From positions 134,597 through 198,596 of the forward strand of contig JAPPNK010000015.1 in the NCBI GenBank assembly GCA_028818695.1: DNA of 64,000 bases, written 5' to 3'. Source of the stretch: Candidatus Poribacteria bacterium (lineage in GTDB: Bacteria > Poribacteria > WGA-4E > GCA-2687025). Position 1 is the first letter of the stretch. Each line of letters starts with the position of its first letter. The notes under the pieces are model-generated. The model was not told the DNA's origin. It did not search any database and saw only the letters and a list, made by a program, of their open reading frames with translations. Made by a program: the position numbers and the translations under genes. Of this stretch, positions 40,760-52,078 are shown in pieces.

Positions 40760-41767
40760 GTGGCAGATTTCAAAGCGGCGATCATCGGATGCGGCGGGCG
40801 CGGACGCGCGCATGCGGGCGGATATCGAGCCTCAGAGGATGTTAAAATTGTGGCGTGCGCGGACCCGTCCGAGGCGAACGCGCAGCGCATGTCGAACGAC
40901 TGCGGCGGCATCAACGTCTATGCCGACCACCGCGAGATGCTTGAAAAAGAGAAGCCCGACATTGTGAGCGTCACAGTTTGGACGGCGCTGCACCTGGAGC
41001 TGATACGCGACGCGGCGCAAAGCGGCGTCAAGGCGATTCACGCCGAAAAACCGATGGCGCCCACCTGGGGCGAAGCGCGCGAGATCTACGACGTTGTGAC
41101 CGAAAACGGCGTTCTGACCACCTTTTGCCATCAACGGCGGTTCGGCGCCAACTTCGTCAAGGCGCGCGACCTGGTGAACGAAGGCGCTGTCGGCGATGTC
41201 CTGCGCTTTGAAGGCTTCTGCTCCAACATGATCGACTGGGGAACGCACTGGTTCGACATGTTCTTCTGGTACAACAACGACGAGCCTGCTGCCGCGGTTC
41301 TCGGACAGATTCATCTGGACGGCGCGCCGCGAAAGGCGTTCGGCTTGCCGATTGAGAATCAGGGAATCAGCCATGTTTGGTTCAAGAACGGGCGGAGAGG
41401 GCTGTTGTGTACGGGCATTGGCGGAGGCGGAGCGGGCAACCGCATCATCGGCTCAGACGGCGTCATTGAGATTGGCGGACCCGCGCCGATACGAGTTCTG
41501 CGCGGAGACGGCAGCGGCTGGGAGCGCCCCAATCTGTCCGACATTCACCCAAGAGGCAACGACACGACGCTGTCCGTGTTGGACCTGATCGGCTGCTTGA
41601 AAGACGGCGGCGATCCGCGTTTGGATGTGCGCAAGGCGCTCGCGGCGACGGAGCTGATCTTTGCGACCTACGAATCGAGCCGCTCGCGCAAGCGCATCGA
41701 TCTTCCGCTAGAGACGGAGGACAGCGCGTTTCTTTCCATGGTGGAAAGCGGGGAGATGGGCGGCTAA
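40760..41767 (+). CDS. Gfo/Idh/MocA family oxidoreductase
   Basis: A 335-residue NAD(P)-dependent dehydrogenase. IIGCGGRGRAHAGGY is the dinucleotide loop, IHAEKPMAPTWGEA holds the EKP motif with the catalytic Lys, and MIDWGTHWFDMFFWY carries the conserved His of the second domain. It acts on an unidentified sugar or polyol. Start taken as GTG 40760, five bases after GGAGG; TTG 40748 lies on top of that ribosome site. It begins an operon with the CotH gene (24 bp gap), as seen for sugar-related oxidoreductases in marine host-associated bacteria. Confidence 0.86.
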   Translation: MADFKAAIIGCGGRGRAHAGGYRASEDVKIVACADPSEANAQRMSNDCGGINVYADHREMLEKEKPDIVSVTVWTALHLELIRDAAQSGVKAIHAEKPMAPTWGEAREIYDVVTENGVLTTFCHQRRFGANFVKARDLVNEGAVGDVLRFEGFCSNMIDWGTHWFDMFFWYNNDEPAAAVLGQIHLDGAPRKAFGLPIENQGISHVWFKNGRRGLLCTGIGGGGAGNRIIGSDGVIEIGGPAPIRVLRGDGSGWERPNLSDIHPRGNDTTLSVLDLIGCLKDGGDPRLDVRKALAATELIFATYESSRSRKRIDLPLETEDSAFLSMVESGEMGG

Positions 41768-41791
41768 AGCGAAACACAAAGGAGATAGACG

Positions 41792-43939
41792 ATGAGGCGA
41801 ACGAGTCGATTTGCGGTTGCGGCCGCGGTGTGTGGAACGGCATGGCTGGCTTGGAGTCAGGGACCTGGAGGTCCGCCGAATGAGGGTCCGCGGATCGATC
41901 TTGTTGAGCAGTTTGACGCGGACGGGGACGGACGCTTGAACGACGCGGAGCGGGCTGAAGCGCGCGTGTTCGCGCAGCAAAATCCGCAGCGCAGAGGGCC
42001 GGGCAGACGCGGAGGCAGGCAAGAAACTCCCGCCGCGCCGGTCGTCTTAGAGCCGAAATCGACCCTTGAACAAGACCTGGAAGCGAGCCGTCAAAACGCG
42101 GTCGACGAAAGCGCCGAGCTTTATGACGATTCCGTCCTGCGCACCTTGTACTTGCGCTTTCCGAACAACGACTGGCATCAGGAGCTCGCCGACTTTTACA
42201 ACACGGGCGTGAATGTCCCCGCGGCGCTCATCGTGGACGGGCGGCGGTATGACGGCGTCGGCGTCCGTTTTCGCGGGAATTCGTCCTACTTCACGCTCGG
42301 CGCTTCCCTCAAAAAATCGTTCAACCTTTCCATGAACCATGACGACCCTGACCAGCGGCTTTACGGGTATCGGACGCTGAACCTGCTAAACTCGCATGCG
42401 GATCCGTCTTTTTTGCGCGAGGCGCTGTTTAGCCGCGTCAGCCGGGAGTATATGCCGGCGCTGAAGGTGAACTTTGTGCGTCTTGTTGTGAACGGCGAGA
42501 ACTGGGGCGTCTATGTGAATTCGCAGCAGTTCAACAGCGATTTCATTGAAGAAGCGTACGGAGAACGGGGCGGCGACCGATGGAAGGTTCCCGCCAACCC
42601 ACGAGGCGGCGACAGCGGACTCGCCCTGATGGAAGGCGGCGTGGAGGCGTATCGGCGGCGGTATGAGATCCGGTCAAGCGACAACGATGAGGCGTGGGAA
42701 AGCCTGATGGAGCTGTCGCGCGTTCTGAACGAAGCGCCGGCGGAGGAGCTGGCGGCGCAATTGGAGCCGATTTTGGATGTGGACGAGACGCTGCGCTTTC
42801 TGGCGCTGGACAATGCGTTCATTGATCAGGACGGGTATATGAGCCGCGCGAGCGATTATAACCTTTACCGCGGAACGGACGGGCGGTTTCATCTCATTTC
42901 GCATGACAACAACGAGACGTTCCGCTTCGGCGGCCGCGGCGGCGGTCCGAGCGACACAGGCGGCGATCCGCAGGTTTCTCCGCTCGTTCATCTTGAGAAC
43001 CCGGATCGTCCGTTGATACGGCGCTTGTTGTCGAACGCGGATTTGCAGGCGCGTTATCTGGGGTATGTGCGCTATATCGCGCAGGAGTGGCTTGACTGGG
43101 AGCGTCTTGGGCAGGTTGCGGAAGCGTACCGGTCGTTGATCAGCGCCGAGCTGGAGCGGGACGACAAGAAGCTGACCTCGTATGACGCTTTCAGGCGCAG
43201 CGTGGAGGAAGACATTGCGCGTGAAGGCGGAGGCAGTCCGCCGGGCGGCGCCCCCGCTCCGCCGCCGATCGATTTCAACCCGTTTGGACCGCCTCCTGAA
43301 GGCAGCGATCCGCCGACAGCGGCTCAAGGACCCCCGCCCGCCCCCGGCGGACAGAGCGGACGAGGCGGCGGACGAACAACTCCCGGGCTGAAACGGTTCG
43401 CAACGGAGCGGCGCGCCTATCTGCTGGCGCAGACGGAAGGCGTCCCCGCCCTTGAGCCTCCGCAGACGCGCAGGCGCGTCGGCGATCCGATCCCGACCGT
43501 CGATTTCCCTGTCGTCATCAATGAGCTGATGGCGCTGAACCGCGCTGCGGTGGAAGGTCCCGACGGCGCATTTTCCGATTGGATTGAGCTCTACAACCGC
43601 TCCGACAAGGCGGTCGATTTGAGCGGAATGGCGCTCTCGGACGATCCTGACGAGCGGGACAAGTGGCGTTTTCCTGACGGGACGGTCATCGCCGCCGGCG
43701 GTTATCTGATTGTCTGGGCGGACGGCGGAGCGAAGAATGCCGAAGGGCTGCATGCGTCGTTTCGGTTGAGCCGAGAGGGGGAGACGCTGCTGTTGACAGG
43801 TTTGGCGGACGACGGCTTCCCTGCGCTGGACGCGGTTCGGTTTGAGGAGCAGGAGGAGGATGTGTCGTTCGGGCGGACGGCGGACGGGGCGTTTGCGCGC
43901 CTGCGCCCTTCCCCAGGACAGCCGAACGAAGAGCTGTAG
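41792..43939 (+). CDS. Secreted CotH-kinase-like protein with EF-hand and lamin-tail domain
   Basis: 715 residues. A signal peptide (1-22) is followed by an EF-hand-like loop DADGDGRLNDAE (about 44-55). A CotH domain (about 110-400) includes GVGVRFRGNSSYF, KKSFNLSMN, TLNLLNSHADPSFLREAL, NWGVYVNSQQF and LISHDNNETFRF; CotH proteins are atypical protein kinases in spore coats and surface structures. A Pro/Gly-rich linker (about 480-540) leads to a C-terminal lamin-tail domain (about 570-715, VINELMALNRA, DWIELYNRSDKAVDLSGM). Start at ATG 41792 with AAAGGAG upstream. It would act outside the cytoplasm. Confidence 0.87.
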   Translation: MRRTSRFAVAAAVCGTAWLAWSQGPGGPPNEGPRIDLVEQFDADGDGRLNDAERAEARVFAQQNPQRRGPGRRGGRQETPAAPVVLEPKSTLEQDLEASRQNAVDESAELYDDSVLRTLYLRFPNNDWHQELADFYNTGVNVPAALIVDGRRYDGVGVRFRGNSSYFTLGASLKKSFNLSMNHDDPDQRLYGYRTLNLLNSHADPSFLREALFSRVSREYMPALKVNFVRLVVNGENWGVYVNSQQFNSDFIEEAYGERGGDRWKVPANPRGGDSGLALMEGGVEAYRRRYEIRSSDNDEAWESLMELSRVLNEAPAEELAAQLEPILDVDETLRFLALDNAFIDQDGYMSRASDYNLYRGTDGRFHLISHDNNETFRFGGRGGGPSDTGGDPQVSPLVHLENPDRPLIRRLLSNADLQARYLGYVRYIAQEWLDWERLGQVAEAYRSLISAELERDDKKLTSYDAFRRSVEEDIAREGGGSPPGGAPAPPPIDFNPFGPPPEGSDPPTAAQGPPPAPGGQSGRGGGRTTPGLKRFATERRAYLLAQTEGVPALEPPQTRRRVGDPIPTVDFPVVINELMALNRAAVEGPDGAFSDWIELYNRSDKAVDLSGMALSDDPDERDKWRFPDGTVIAAGGYLIVWADGGAKNAEGLHASFRLSREGETLLLTGLADDGFPALDAVRFEEQEEDVSFGRTADGAFARLRPSPGQPNEEL

Positions 43940-43941
43940 CC

Positions 43942-45363
43942 GTGTCGAAAAAGAGGACGCTTCTTGCTGTTGGAATTGCCGTTGCGGCGGCGTTGATTTA
44001 TGTCGGCGCTCGGGTCGTCCTGCTCCGCTATGACTCTGTTGAGATGCCGTATGCAGATCTTCTGGAGACGGCAGAGCAAAAGTGGGGTCTGCATTTTTTG
44101 AACGATTGGAGCGTCTGGGAAAAGCGGGTTGATCGGCATATCAAAGAGTTTTTTAAAACACAGAGGCGAAGAAAAAAGCCTCACGAAGTAGAGTATTTCA
44201 AATGGCGCTACCAGCGGCTTTGGGCTATGGACGAGGACCTGGACGATCTTCCGCTTCCCGCCAGCCTTGAGCCGGAGGGCGGGATAAGTGAAAATTCTGG
44301 AGGGACGATAGCGACCGGCGGCGGGAAGGGGAGAAGCGTCGAACCTGCCATGATCGTGGACCTGCGGGAAGGGAAGGTCCTTGAGGGCGGCTTGGTTGAC
44401 GGCAGCAGAAGATTTGACGGCGGATTCAGCTTTGTCAGCAGCGGCAGCCTTGTTTTAACGGATGAAGAGCATTATCGGGCGATGTATTGGGGCCTCCCTC
44501 CCGTTCAGAAAATGTACATGGTTTCGGGTCAGCCTTATCTGACGGTTTATATTGGAAGCGCCGACCCGCTGGGGCATTCCATCGGCGAATTGCCGCCCGA
44601 GCTGGACCCTGCGGAACCGTTTAAGCAGATGGACGACGCCGAGCTGCAGTTGGCGGTTCGGCAGCTGGCGCAGATCGTGAACCGCCCGACGTCGCATCAA
44701 GAAAAAACGCTGCGCGCCGCGTCTCAAGACCCTGTCGACAGGATGTATGTCGCCGACCTGTTCAACGGCATTATGCGGGCATGGCGGGAGCGCCGATCTG
44801 CATGGGCGGATGTCTCGATGACGCCGCTGCTGCCCGCTTCAGCCGGCATTGAGCAAGCGAAAGCTGTCAAAGCCGACCCCGCGGAAGAGTCGAACCCTCC
44901 GCCCGAAGGGACGCCGTATCTCTACGCGGACGCCTATGCCAGCCCCATTCGCGCCGTCGGCAAGATTCATGGCAAGCTGAACGGATCGGCAAGGGGCGGG
45001 AGCGTAACGTATAAGGGCAGGGGGGTCGCAGACTCGTCCATCGCGTTCATCGACAACGGAGCGTCGCCTCCCATTTCCGAAACCTATTCTTATCTAGGGA
45101 AGAAGTCAGGTCCCATTCGAGATGGCGATGAGGGGTATGGAGAGGCGCACATTCGATTATTTAACGGGTGGTCAAGGCAGGTCAAGAATCTCAACGCGCG
45201 GACATACTGCCCATGGGACAAGTTCTGGCTTTGGCTGAACGATCCCGCGCGTTATTCGATTTCAAGCCAAGCCAGCGCCATAATTCAAGATGACGGCGCC
45301 TTTCCCGAAGTGTGGGGAAGCCGCGAGAGTCGAGCGCGTTATCCTTCAAAAGCGCCAAATTAA
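43942..45363 (+). CDS. Exported or membrane-anchored protein of unknown function
   Basis: 473 residues from GTG 43942, two bases after the CotH stop, so probably translationally coupled to it. MSKKR is followed by one hydrophobic helix (6-28), a signal or anchor. A basic helical region (about 50-95) and a Gly-rich stretch (about 115-135, GGTIATGGGKG) precede a soluble domain with no recognisable motif. The C-terminal half contains YLYADAYASPIRAVGKIHGKL and a Trp-rich segment (DKFWLWLNDPARY). The ribosome site is poor. No family is recognised; position suggests it works with CotH. Confidence 0.7.
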   Translation: MSKKRTLLAVGIAVAAALIYVGARVVLLRYDSVEMPYADLLETAEQKWGLHFLNDWSVWEKRVDRHIKEFFKTQRRRKKPHEVEYFKWRYQRLWAMDEDLDDLPLPASLEPEGGISENSGGTIATGGGKGRSVEPAMIVDLREGKVLEGGLVDGSRRFDGGFSFVSSGSLVLTDEEHYRAMYWGLPPVQKMYMVSGQPYLTVYIGSADPLGHSIGELPPELDPAEPFKQMDDAELQLAVRQLAQIVNRPTSHQEKTLRAASQDPVDRMYVADLFNGIMRAWRERRSAWADVSMTPLLPASAGIEQAKAVKADPAEESNPPPEGTPYLYADAYASPIRAVGKIHGKLNGSARGGSVTYKGRGVADSSIAFIDNGASPPISETYSYLGKKSGPIRDGDEGYGEAHIRLFNGWSRQVKNLNARTYCPWDKFWLWLNDPARYSISSQASAIIQDDGAFPEVWGSRESRARYPSKAPN

Positions 45364-45449
45364 GCGGTCAGATCGGCGGGCTATCGTTTAAAAATGCGGG
45401 TTGCCGCCTGCATGCGCTGCGTTTTTGTGCGATTCCTTGCGCATTCAGC

Positions 45450-45479
45450 TTGCCATCGCCCGTCATTACAGCGTATATT
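45450..45479 (+). promoter_or_regulatory. Upstream promoter of the str operon
   Basis: TTGCCA (45450-45455), 18 bp, TATATT (45474-45479). Confidence 0.4.
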
Positions 45480-45561
45480 AATTGACTGCGCCGCTGATCG
45501 GCATGGGCGGGGAAAGCGCCTGCGTTTATGCGTTTTAAAAAACGGCAAACGCAAACTTTGC

Positions 45562-45590
45562 TTGACGCATGCCAGAGTCGGCGTTACTAT
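45562..45590 (+). promoter_or_regulatory. Main promoter of the str operon
   Basis: TTGACG (45562-45567), 17 bp, TACTAT (45585-45590), about 100 bp before the rpsL start. It matches the promoter pattern seen across the window. Confidence 0.6.
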
Positions 45591-45692
45591 TGTTTTCTTG
45601 GTATGGGCGGCGTGTTTTTTTGAACGCCGTTTGTTCAGCGCATGTTTGAAAGCCTCCTTGACGAGGCTTTCATAATGAATATGGAGCGGTTT

Positions 45693-46061
45693 ATGCCTAC
45701 GGTCAACCAGTTAGTTCGGAAGGGTCGCAAGCGTACGACCAAGAAAAGCAAATCGCCTGCGCTGGAAAGATCGCCGCAGCGTCAGGGCATCTGTCTGCAG
45801 GTGCGGACAAAGCCGCCGAAGAAACCGAATTCGGCGCTGCGCAAGATCGCGCGCGTGCGTCTCACAAACGGGCGCGAAATCACGGCGTACATACCTGGCA
45901 TTGACCATAACCTGAACGAACACAGCTCCGTCCTTGTGCGCGGCGGAAATGTGCGCGACCTTCCGAATGTGGGCTACCATATCGTGCGCGGAACGCGCGA
46001 ATGCGACGGCGTTGAGAACCGCAAGCAGGGCCGCTCAAAATACGGCGCAAAGCGGCGGTAA
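45693..46061 (+). CDS. rpsL: 30S ribosomal protein S12
   Basis: 122 residues, the usual size. [26 protein letters not shown] (K43 kept) and the C-terminal [10 protein letters not shown] are diagnostic. S12 lies at the decoding centre. The 84-98 loop reads [13 protein letters not shown], where most bacteria have GGRVKDLPGVRYH, so position 88 is Arg instead of Lys and G92/R94 are changed; the Asp after it (site of beta-methylthiolation in E. coli) is retained. Start at ATG 45693, with GGAG six bases upstream. First gene of the superoperon. Confidence 0.97.
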   Translation: MPTVNQLVRKGRKRTTKKSKSPALERSPQRQGICLQVRTKPPKKPNSALRKIARVRLTNGREITAYIPGIDHNLNEHSSVLVRGGNVRDLPNVGYHIVRGTRECDGVENRKQGRSKYGAKRR

Positions 46062-46085
46062 TTTTTAAGCAGGAGAGGAATCGGC

Positions 46086-46559
46086 ATGCCGAGACGTAAC
46101 GCAGCCGAACGGCGGCCAACGCCGCCCGACCCAGTGTACGGGAGCGTGGACCTTCAGAAGTTTATCAACAGCATCATGCTGAAGGGCAAGAAAAGCGTTG
46201 CGGAGCGCATCGTGTACGGCTCACTGGATGTGATCGGCGACCGGACGGGGCGCAATCCGCGCGAGGTGTTTGACGAGGCGCTGGACAATGTGAAGCCTGT
46301 GGTGGAGATTCGACCGCGGCGCGTCGGCGCGCAGACCTACCAGGTGCCGGTGGAGGTTCGGCCTGAGCGGCGCCTGTCGCTGGCGTTTCGCTGGATCATC
46401 ACCGCGGCGCGGGAGGCGCGCAACGAAAAGACGATGTCGGCGCGTTTAGCCTCGGAGCTGCTGGACGCTTCCCGCTCCGAAGGGCATGCAATTCGCCGAA
46501 AAGAAGAGACGCACCGCATGGCAGAAGCGAACAAAGCGTTTTCGCACTACCGCTGGTAG
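46086..46559 (+). CDS. rpsG: 30S ribosomal protein S7
   Basis: 157 residues, normal for the bacterial protein, which organises the head of the 30S subunit and contacts the E-site tRNA. Recognisable blocks are [65 protein letters not shown] and the C-terminal [20 protein letters not shown]. Start at ATG 46086 after AGGAGAGGAA. It is 24 bp after rpsL and 12 bp before fusA, the conserved str order. In E. coli S7 represses this operon; whether it does here cannot be seen. Confidence 0.97.
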   Translation: MPRRNAAERRPTPPDPVYGSVDLQKFINSIMLKGKKSVAERIVYGSLDVIGDRTGRNPREVFDEALDNVKPVVEIRPRRVGAQTYQVPVEVRPERRLSLAFRWIITAAREARNEKTMSARLASELLDASRSEGHAIRRKEETHRMAEANKAFSHYRW

Positions 46560-46571
46560 AAGGGGCTGACC

Positions 46572-48686
<2,115 letters not shown>

Positions 48687-48716
48687 GACTAGAAACACCG
48701 CAAAGGAGTAGCCGAT

Positions 48717-49907
48717 ATGGCGCGCGGAAAATTTGAGCGGACTAAACCGCATGTTAACGTTGGAACCATTGGGCATGTCGATCATGGCAAGACGACGCTG
48801 ACGGCAGCCATCACCCTCATTCAGTCGAATCGGGGGCTTTCCGAAGTGCGCGACTTCGATAGCATCGACAACGCGCCGGAGGAACGCGAGCGCGGAATCA
48901 CCATCCAGACCGCCCACGTCGAATATGAAACCGAGAACCGCCACTACGCCCATGTGGACTGCCCCGGTCATGCGGACTATATCAAGAACATGATCACGGG
49001 AGCCGCCCAGATGGACGGAGCCATCTTGGTCGTATCCGCCGCCGACGGACCGATGCCGCAGACCCGCGAGCATGTGCTGCTGGCGCGGCAGGTGAACGTC
49101 CCCGCCCTTGTCGTCTTTCTCAACAAGGTCGATATGGTGGACGACGAGGAGCTGGTTGAGCTGGTCGAGCTGGAGGTGCGGGAGCTGCTGAGCGAGTATG
49201 AGTTTCCTGGGGACGACATCCCGGTTGTCATGGGCTCGGCGTTGAACGCTCTTGAGTCGGGCGACGCCGAGGGCGACGGAGCCTGCATCGTTGAGCTGAT
49301 GGACGCTGTGGACGAGTATATCCCGGAGCCGGAGCGCGACATCGACCGCCCGTTCCTGATGCCGATTGAGGATGTGTTCAGCATCTCTGGGCGCGGCACC
49401 GTTGTGACGGGGCGCATTGAGCGCGGGAAAGTGACGGTCGGCGACGCGGTCGAAATCGTCGGAATTCAGCCGACCCGCGCAACGGTCGCCACCGGAGTTG
49501 AGATGTTCAACAAGCAGCTGGACGAAGGCATCGCAGGCGACAACGCGGGAGTGCTTCTGCGCGGAACGGCGCGCGACGAGGTGGAGCGCGGGCAGGTGCT
49601 GGCGGCTCCAAACTCCATTCTGCCGCACAAAAGCTTCAAGGCGGAGGTGTATGTGTTGAAAGGCGAAGAGGGCGGGCGTAAAACCCCCTTCTTTTCCGGC
49701 TACAGGCCGCAGTTCTACTTCCGAACAACCGACGTGACGGGCGCGGTGACGCTGGATGAAAGCATCGAGATGGTCATGCCCGGCGACAACGCGACGTTCA
49801 ACGTGGAACTGATCACCCCGATCGCCATGGACGAAGGTCTGCGCTTTGCAATCCGCGAAGGCAGCCGAACCGTTGGAGCCGGCGTCGTTACCGAGATACT
49901 CGATTAA
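48717..49907 (+). CDS. tuf: Translation elongation factor Tu
   Basis: 396 residues, the usual length. EF-Tu carries aminoacyl-tRNA to the ribosome as a GTP complex. G1 GHVDHGKTT, switch [15 protein letters not shown]3 [12 protein letters not shown] with the catalytic His, and G4 NKVDMVD are intact. Domains II ([14 protein letters not shown]) and III ([26 protein letters not shown]) are complete. Start at ATG 48717 after AAAGGAG. It lies between fusA and rpsJ, linking the str and S10 operons; no promoter was seen in the 30-bp gap before it. Confidence 0.97.
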   Translation: MARGKFERTKPHVNVGTIGHVDHGKTTLTAAITLIQSNRGLSEVRDFDSIDNAPEERERGITIQTAHVEYETENRHYAHVDCPGHADYIKNMITGAAQMDGAILVVSAADGPMPQTREHVLLARQVNVPALVVFLNKVDMVDDEELVELVELEVRELLSEYEFPGDDIPVVMGSALNALESGDAEGDGACIVELMDAVDEYIPEPERDIDRPFLMPIEDVFSISGRGTVVTGRIERGKVTVGDAVEIVGIQPTRATVATGVEMFNKQLDEGIAGDNAGVLLRGTARDEVERGQVLAAPNSILPHKSFKAEVYVLKGEEGGRKTPFFSGYRPQFYFRTTDVTGAVTLDESIEMVMPGDNATFNVELITPIAMDEGLRFAIREGSRTVGAGVVTEILD

Positions 49908-49922
49908 CGGCGGGGGAGCTGG

Positions 49923-50231
49923 ATGGCGACAACGATACGCATAAAGTTGGAGGCCTACGACCACCGTCTGCTTGACAGGTCCGTGTCGGAGATATGCGAC
50001 ATCATCAAGCAGACGGGGGCGTTGGTGAGCGGTCCCGTTCCGTTGCCGACCCATCGCAAGGTCTGGACGGTGAACCGCAGCACATTTGTGGATAAGAAAT
50101 CGCGCGAACAGTTTGAGATGCGCATACATAAGCGCCTGATTGATGTGACTGACCATACGCCGAGAACGATGGACGCTCTCGGGCAGTTTGATCTGCCGTC
50201 CGGCATCAACATCAAAGTGGCGTTGAAGTAG
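49923..50231 (+). CDS. rpsJ: 30S ribosomal protein S10
   Basis: 102 residues, normal. [59 protein letters not shown] and [11 protein letters not shown] are the conserved blocks. S10 is part of the 30S head and also the NusE transcription-antitermination factor. Start at ATG 49923 with GGGGGAG upstream, 15 bp after tuf. It opens the S10 gene order, with rplC 11 bp downstream. Confidence 0.97.
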   Translation: MATTIRIKLEAYDHRLLDRSVSEICDIIKQTGALVSGPVPLPTHRKVWTVNRSTFVDKKSREQFEMRIHKRLIDVTDHTPRTMDALGQFDLPSGINIKVALK

Positions 50232-50242
50232 AGGATAAAACG

Positions 50243-50878
50243 ATGAGCATCGGCTTGATCGGTACCAAAATTGGCATGACGCGCGTGTTTGACGAGACGG
50301 GGATTTCCGTGGGCGTTACGGTTATCCAGGCAGGTCCCTGTCCCGTCGCGCAGGTGAAGACGCCTGAGCGCGACTCGTATTCCGCCGTTCAGCTCGGCTA
50401 CGGCTCCCGCAAGCGTCCGAACCGTCCAACGCGCGGGCATTTTGAAAAATCAGGCGCGGAGCCGACGCGCGCGCTGCGCGAATTTCGCATTGACGATCCG
50501 TCCGAATACGCGGTCGGAGACCTGATTCGCGTCGAGGATCTGTTCGCTTCAGGCGAATATGTGGATGTGAGCGGCGTCTCAAAGGGGCGCGGGTTTGCGG
50601 GCGTTGTGAAGCGCTGGGGCTTTGCCGGACAGAAAGCGAGCCACGGCGCGGAGAAAAATCACCGCCGACCCGGCTCTATCGGCTGCAGCGCGACGCCTTC
50701 CCGCGTTGTGAAAGGGCGCAAAATGCCCGGACGCATGGGCGGCGAGCGCAAGACGGTCCAGAACCTAAAGGTGATCCAGACGGACGCCGAGAACAACTTG
50801 ATTGTGGTGAAGGGCGCGGCGCCCGGACCGAACGGCGGCTTTGTGATTGTGCGCAAGGCGGCGAAACGGTCCAGCTAG
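50243..50878 (+). CDS. rplC: 50S ribosomal protein L3
   Basis: 211 residues. [56 protein letters not shown] and [18 protein letters not shown] identify L3, an early assembly protein whose loop reaches the peptidyl-transferase centre. Q-K-A-S-H-G holds the glutamine methylated by PrmB in E. coli. Start at ATG 50243, 11 bp after rpsJ. Confidence 0.97.
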   Translation: MSIGLIGTKIGMTRVFDETGISVGVTVIQAGPCPVAQVKTPERDSYSAVQLGYGSRKRPNRPTRGHFEKSGAEPTRALREFRIDDPSEYAVGDLIRVEDLFASGEYVDVSGVSKGRGFAGVVKRWGFAGQKASHGAEKNHRRPGSIGCSATPSRVVKGRKMPGRMGGERKTVQNLKVIQTDAENNLIVVKGAAPGPNGGFVIVRKAAKRSS

Positions 50879-50898
50879 CAGAGGAAAGACGTCCCAAG

Positions 50899-51726
50899 AT
50901 GGAATTGCGGATAGTAGATCAATCAGGCGCGGACGCAGGATCGGTGGCGGCGCCCGCTCTCTTGGCGGAGGGCGAGATTCACATGGCGGCGCTGCATCAG
51001 GTTGTGAACGCTTATTTGGCAAATAAGCGCAGCGGCACATCGAAGGTGAAGACGCGCAGCGAAGTGCGCGGAAGCGGACGCAAAATGTTCCGCCAAAAAG
51101 GGCTCGGCAGAGCGCGTATGGGCGACCGGCAGTCTCCCATACGGGTCGGCGGCGGAATCATCTTCGGACCGACGCCGCGCAGCTACCGCCAGAAGACTCC
51201 CCGAAAGATGAAACAGCTCGCGCTGCTCTCGGCTCTGCGCGATAAGCTGCAGAGCGGAGGAATCAAACTGGTCGAATCGTTCCCAGAGAACGGAGAGGTT
51301 CCAAAGACAAAGCGCGTCGTCTCTCTTTTGAAAAGCGTCGGCGTCAACCGGGAGAAGACGCTGTTGGTGACCGCCGAGAGCAACCCATGGCTGCTCATTT
51401 CGTCCCGAAATGTGCCGTATGTTGAAGCGGCGTTGAGCAGTCAGATACATCCGTATCAGATACTGACGCGCGACACGCTCATCTTTTCGGTGGAGGCTTG
51501 GGAAGCGCTGCTCTCCCGCTTGGGCGTGGAGGATGCGCCGGCGATAAAGCCTCCCTCTGAGGCGCAGGAAACGCCTGTTGAAGAATCTCCAGCTGAAGAG
51601 GCGGTTGAAGAAACGCCGGCGGAGCAGGAGCCTGTTGAAGAAGCTCCAGCGGAATCCGAAGAGGCGGAGCAGGAGGCGCCTGAAGAAGAGCGCAAAAACG
51701 ATGAAGAAGAATCGGAGGCGCCCTGA
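50899..51726 (+). CDS. rplD: 50S ribosomal protein L4 with an acidic C-terminal tail
   Basis: 275 residues, against about 200-210 in most bacteria. Residues 1-212 are a normal L4 (HQVVNAYLANKRSGTSKVKTRSEVRGSGRKMFRQKGLGRARMG is the exit-tunnel loop region). Residues about 214-275 are an added Glu/Pro/Ala-rich tail (EETPAEQEPVEEAPAESEE), probably disordered and pointing away from the ribosome. In E. coli L4 represses the S10 operon. Start at ATG 50899; the stop overlaps the rplW start by one base. Confidence 0.95.
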   Translation: MELRIVDQSGADAGSVAAPALLAEGEIHMAALHQVVNAYLANKRSGTSKVKTRSEVRGSGRKMFRQKGLGRARMGDRQSPIRVGGGIIFGPTPRSYRQKTPRKMKQLALLSALRDKLQSGGIKLVESFPENGEVPKTKRVVSLLKSVGVNREKTLLVTAESNPWLLISSRNVPYVEAALSSQIHPYQILTRDTLIFSVEAWEALLSRLGVEDAPAIKPPSEAQETPVEESPAEEAVEETPAEQEPVEEAPAESEEAEQEAPEEERKNDEEESEAP

Positions 51727-52076
51727 TGGCGATGGACCCCTATAAGGTTTTTCAGCGTCCGCTGATGACCGAAAAATCGACGATACAAAAAGACAAATAC
51801 CGCGAACGCTTGGGCGCCGAATCCTATGTGAAATACACATTGGAGGTGGATATGAGGGCGACGAAGCAGGATATTCGCCGCGCCATCGAGACGCTGTTCC
51901 CCGAAACGGAGGGACAGATTATCAAGATCAACACGATGCGCAAGCAGGGAAAGCGGCGCGATTCGGGACGTTTGAGCCGCTTCCGCCGCTTTCGGCCGGG
52001 ACGCTCAGCCGGGCAAAAAAAAGCGATCGTGACGCTGCGCGGCAACGTTACGATAACGCAATTTGAAGGAGCGTGA
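51726..52076 (+). CDS. rplW: 50S ribosomal protein L23
   Basis: 116 residues. [41 protein letters not shown] and [16 protein letters not shown] are L23 blocks; the basic loop [22 protein letters not shown] is characteristic. L23 sits at the tunnel exit and is the docking site for trigger factor and SRP. It begins in the last base of rplD (TGATG overlap) and ends in the rplB ribosome-binding region. Confidence 0.96.
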   Translation: MAMDPYKVFQRPLMTEKSTIQKDKYRERLGAESYVKYTLEVDMRATKQDIRRAIETLFPETEGQIIKINTMRKQGKRRDSGRLSRFRRFRPGRSAGQKKAIVTLRGNVTITQFEGA

Positions 52077-52078
52077 TG

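Larger units (their letters stand above)
45364..45692 (+). other. Leader region of the ribosomal superoperon
   Basis: No gene is supported in these 329 bases. They hold two promoter candidates (45450-45479 and 45562-45590) and a roughly 100-nt 5' untranslated region before rpsL. A short ORF-like stretch in frame with rpsL (from 45642) is unlikely to be coding because GGAG is positioned for ATG 45693. Confidence 0.6.

Noticed and set aside
45364-45692. Possible riboswitch or tRNA in the rpsL leader
   Set aside because: No cloverleaf or known riboswitch core could be found by eye; only promoter-like elements were supported.
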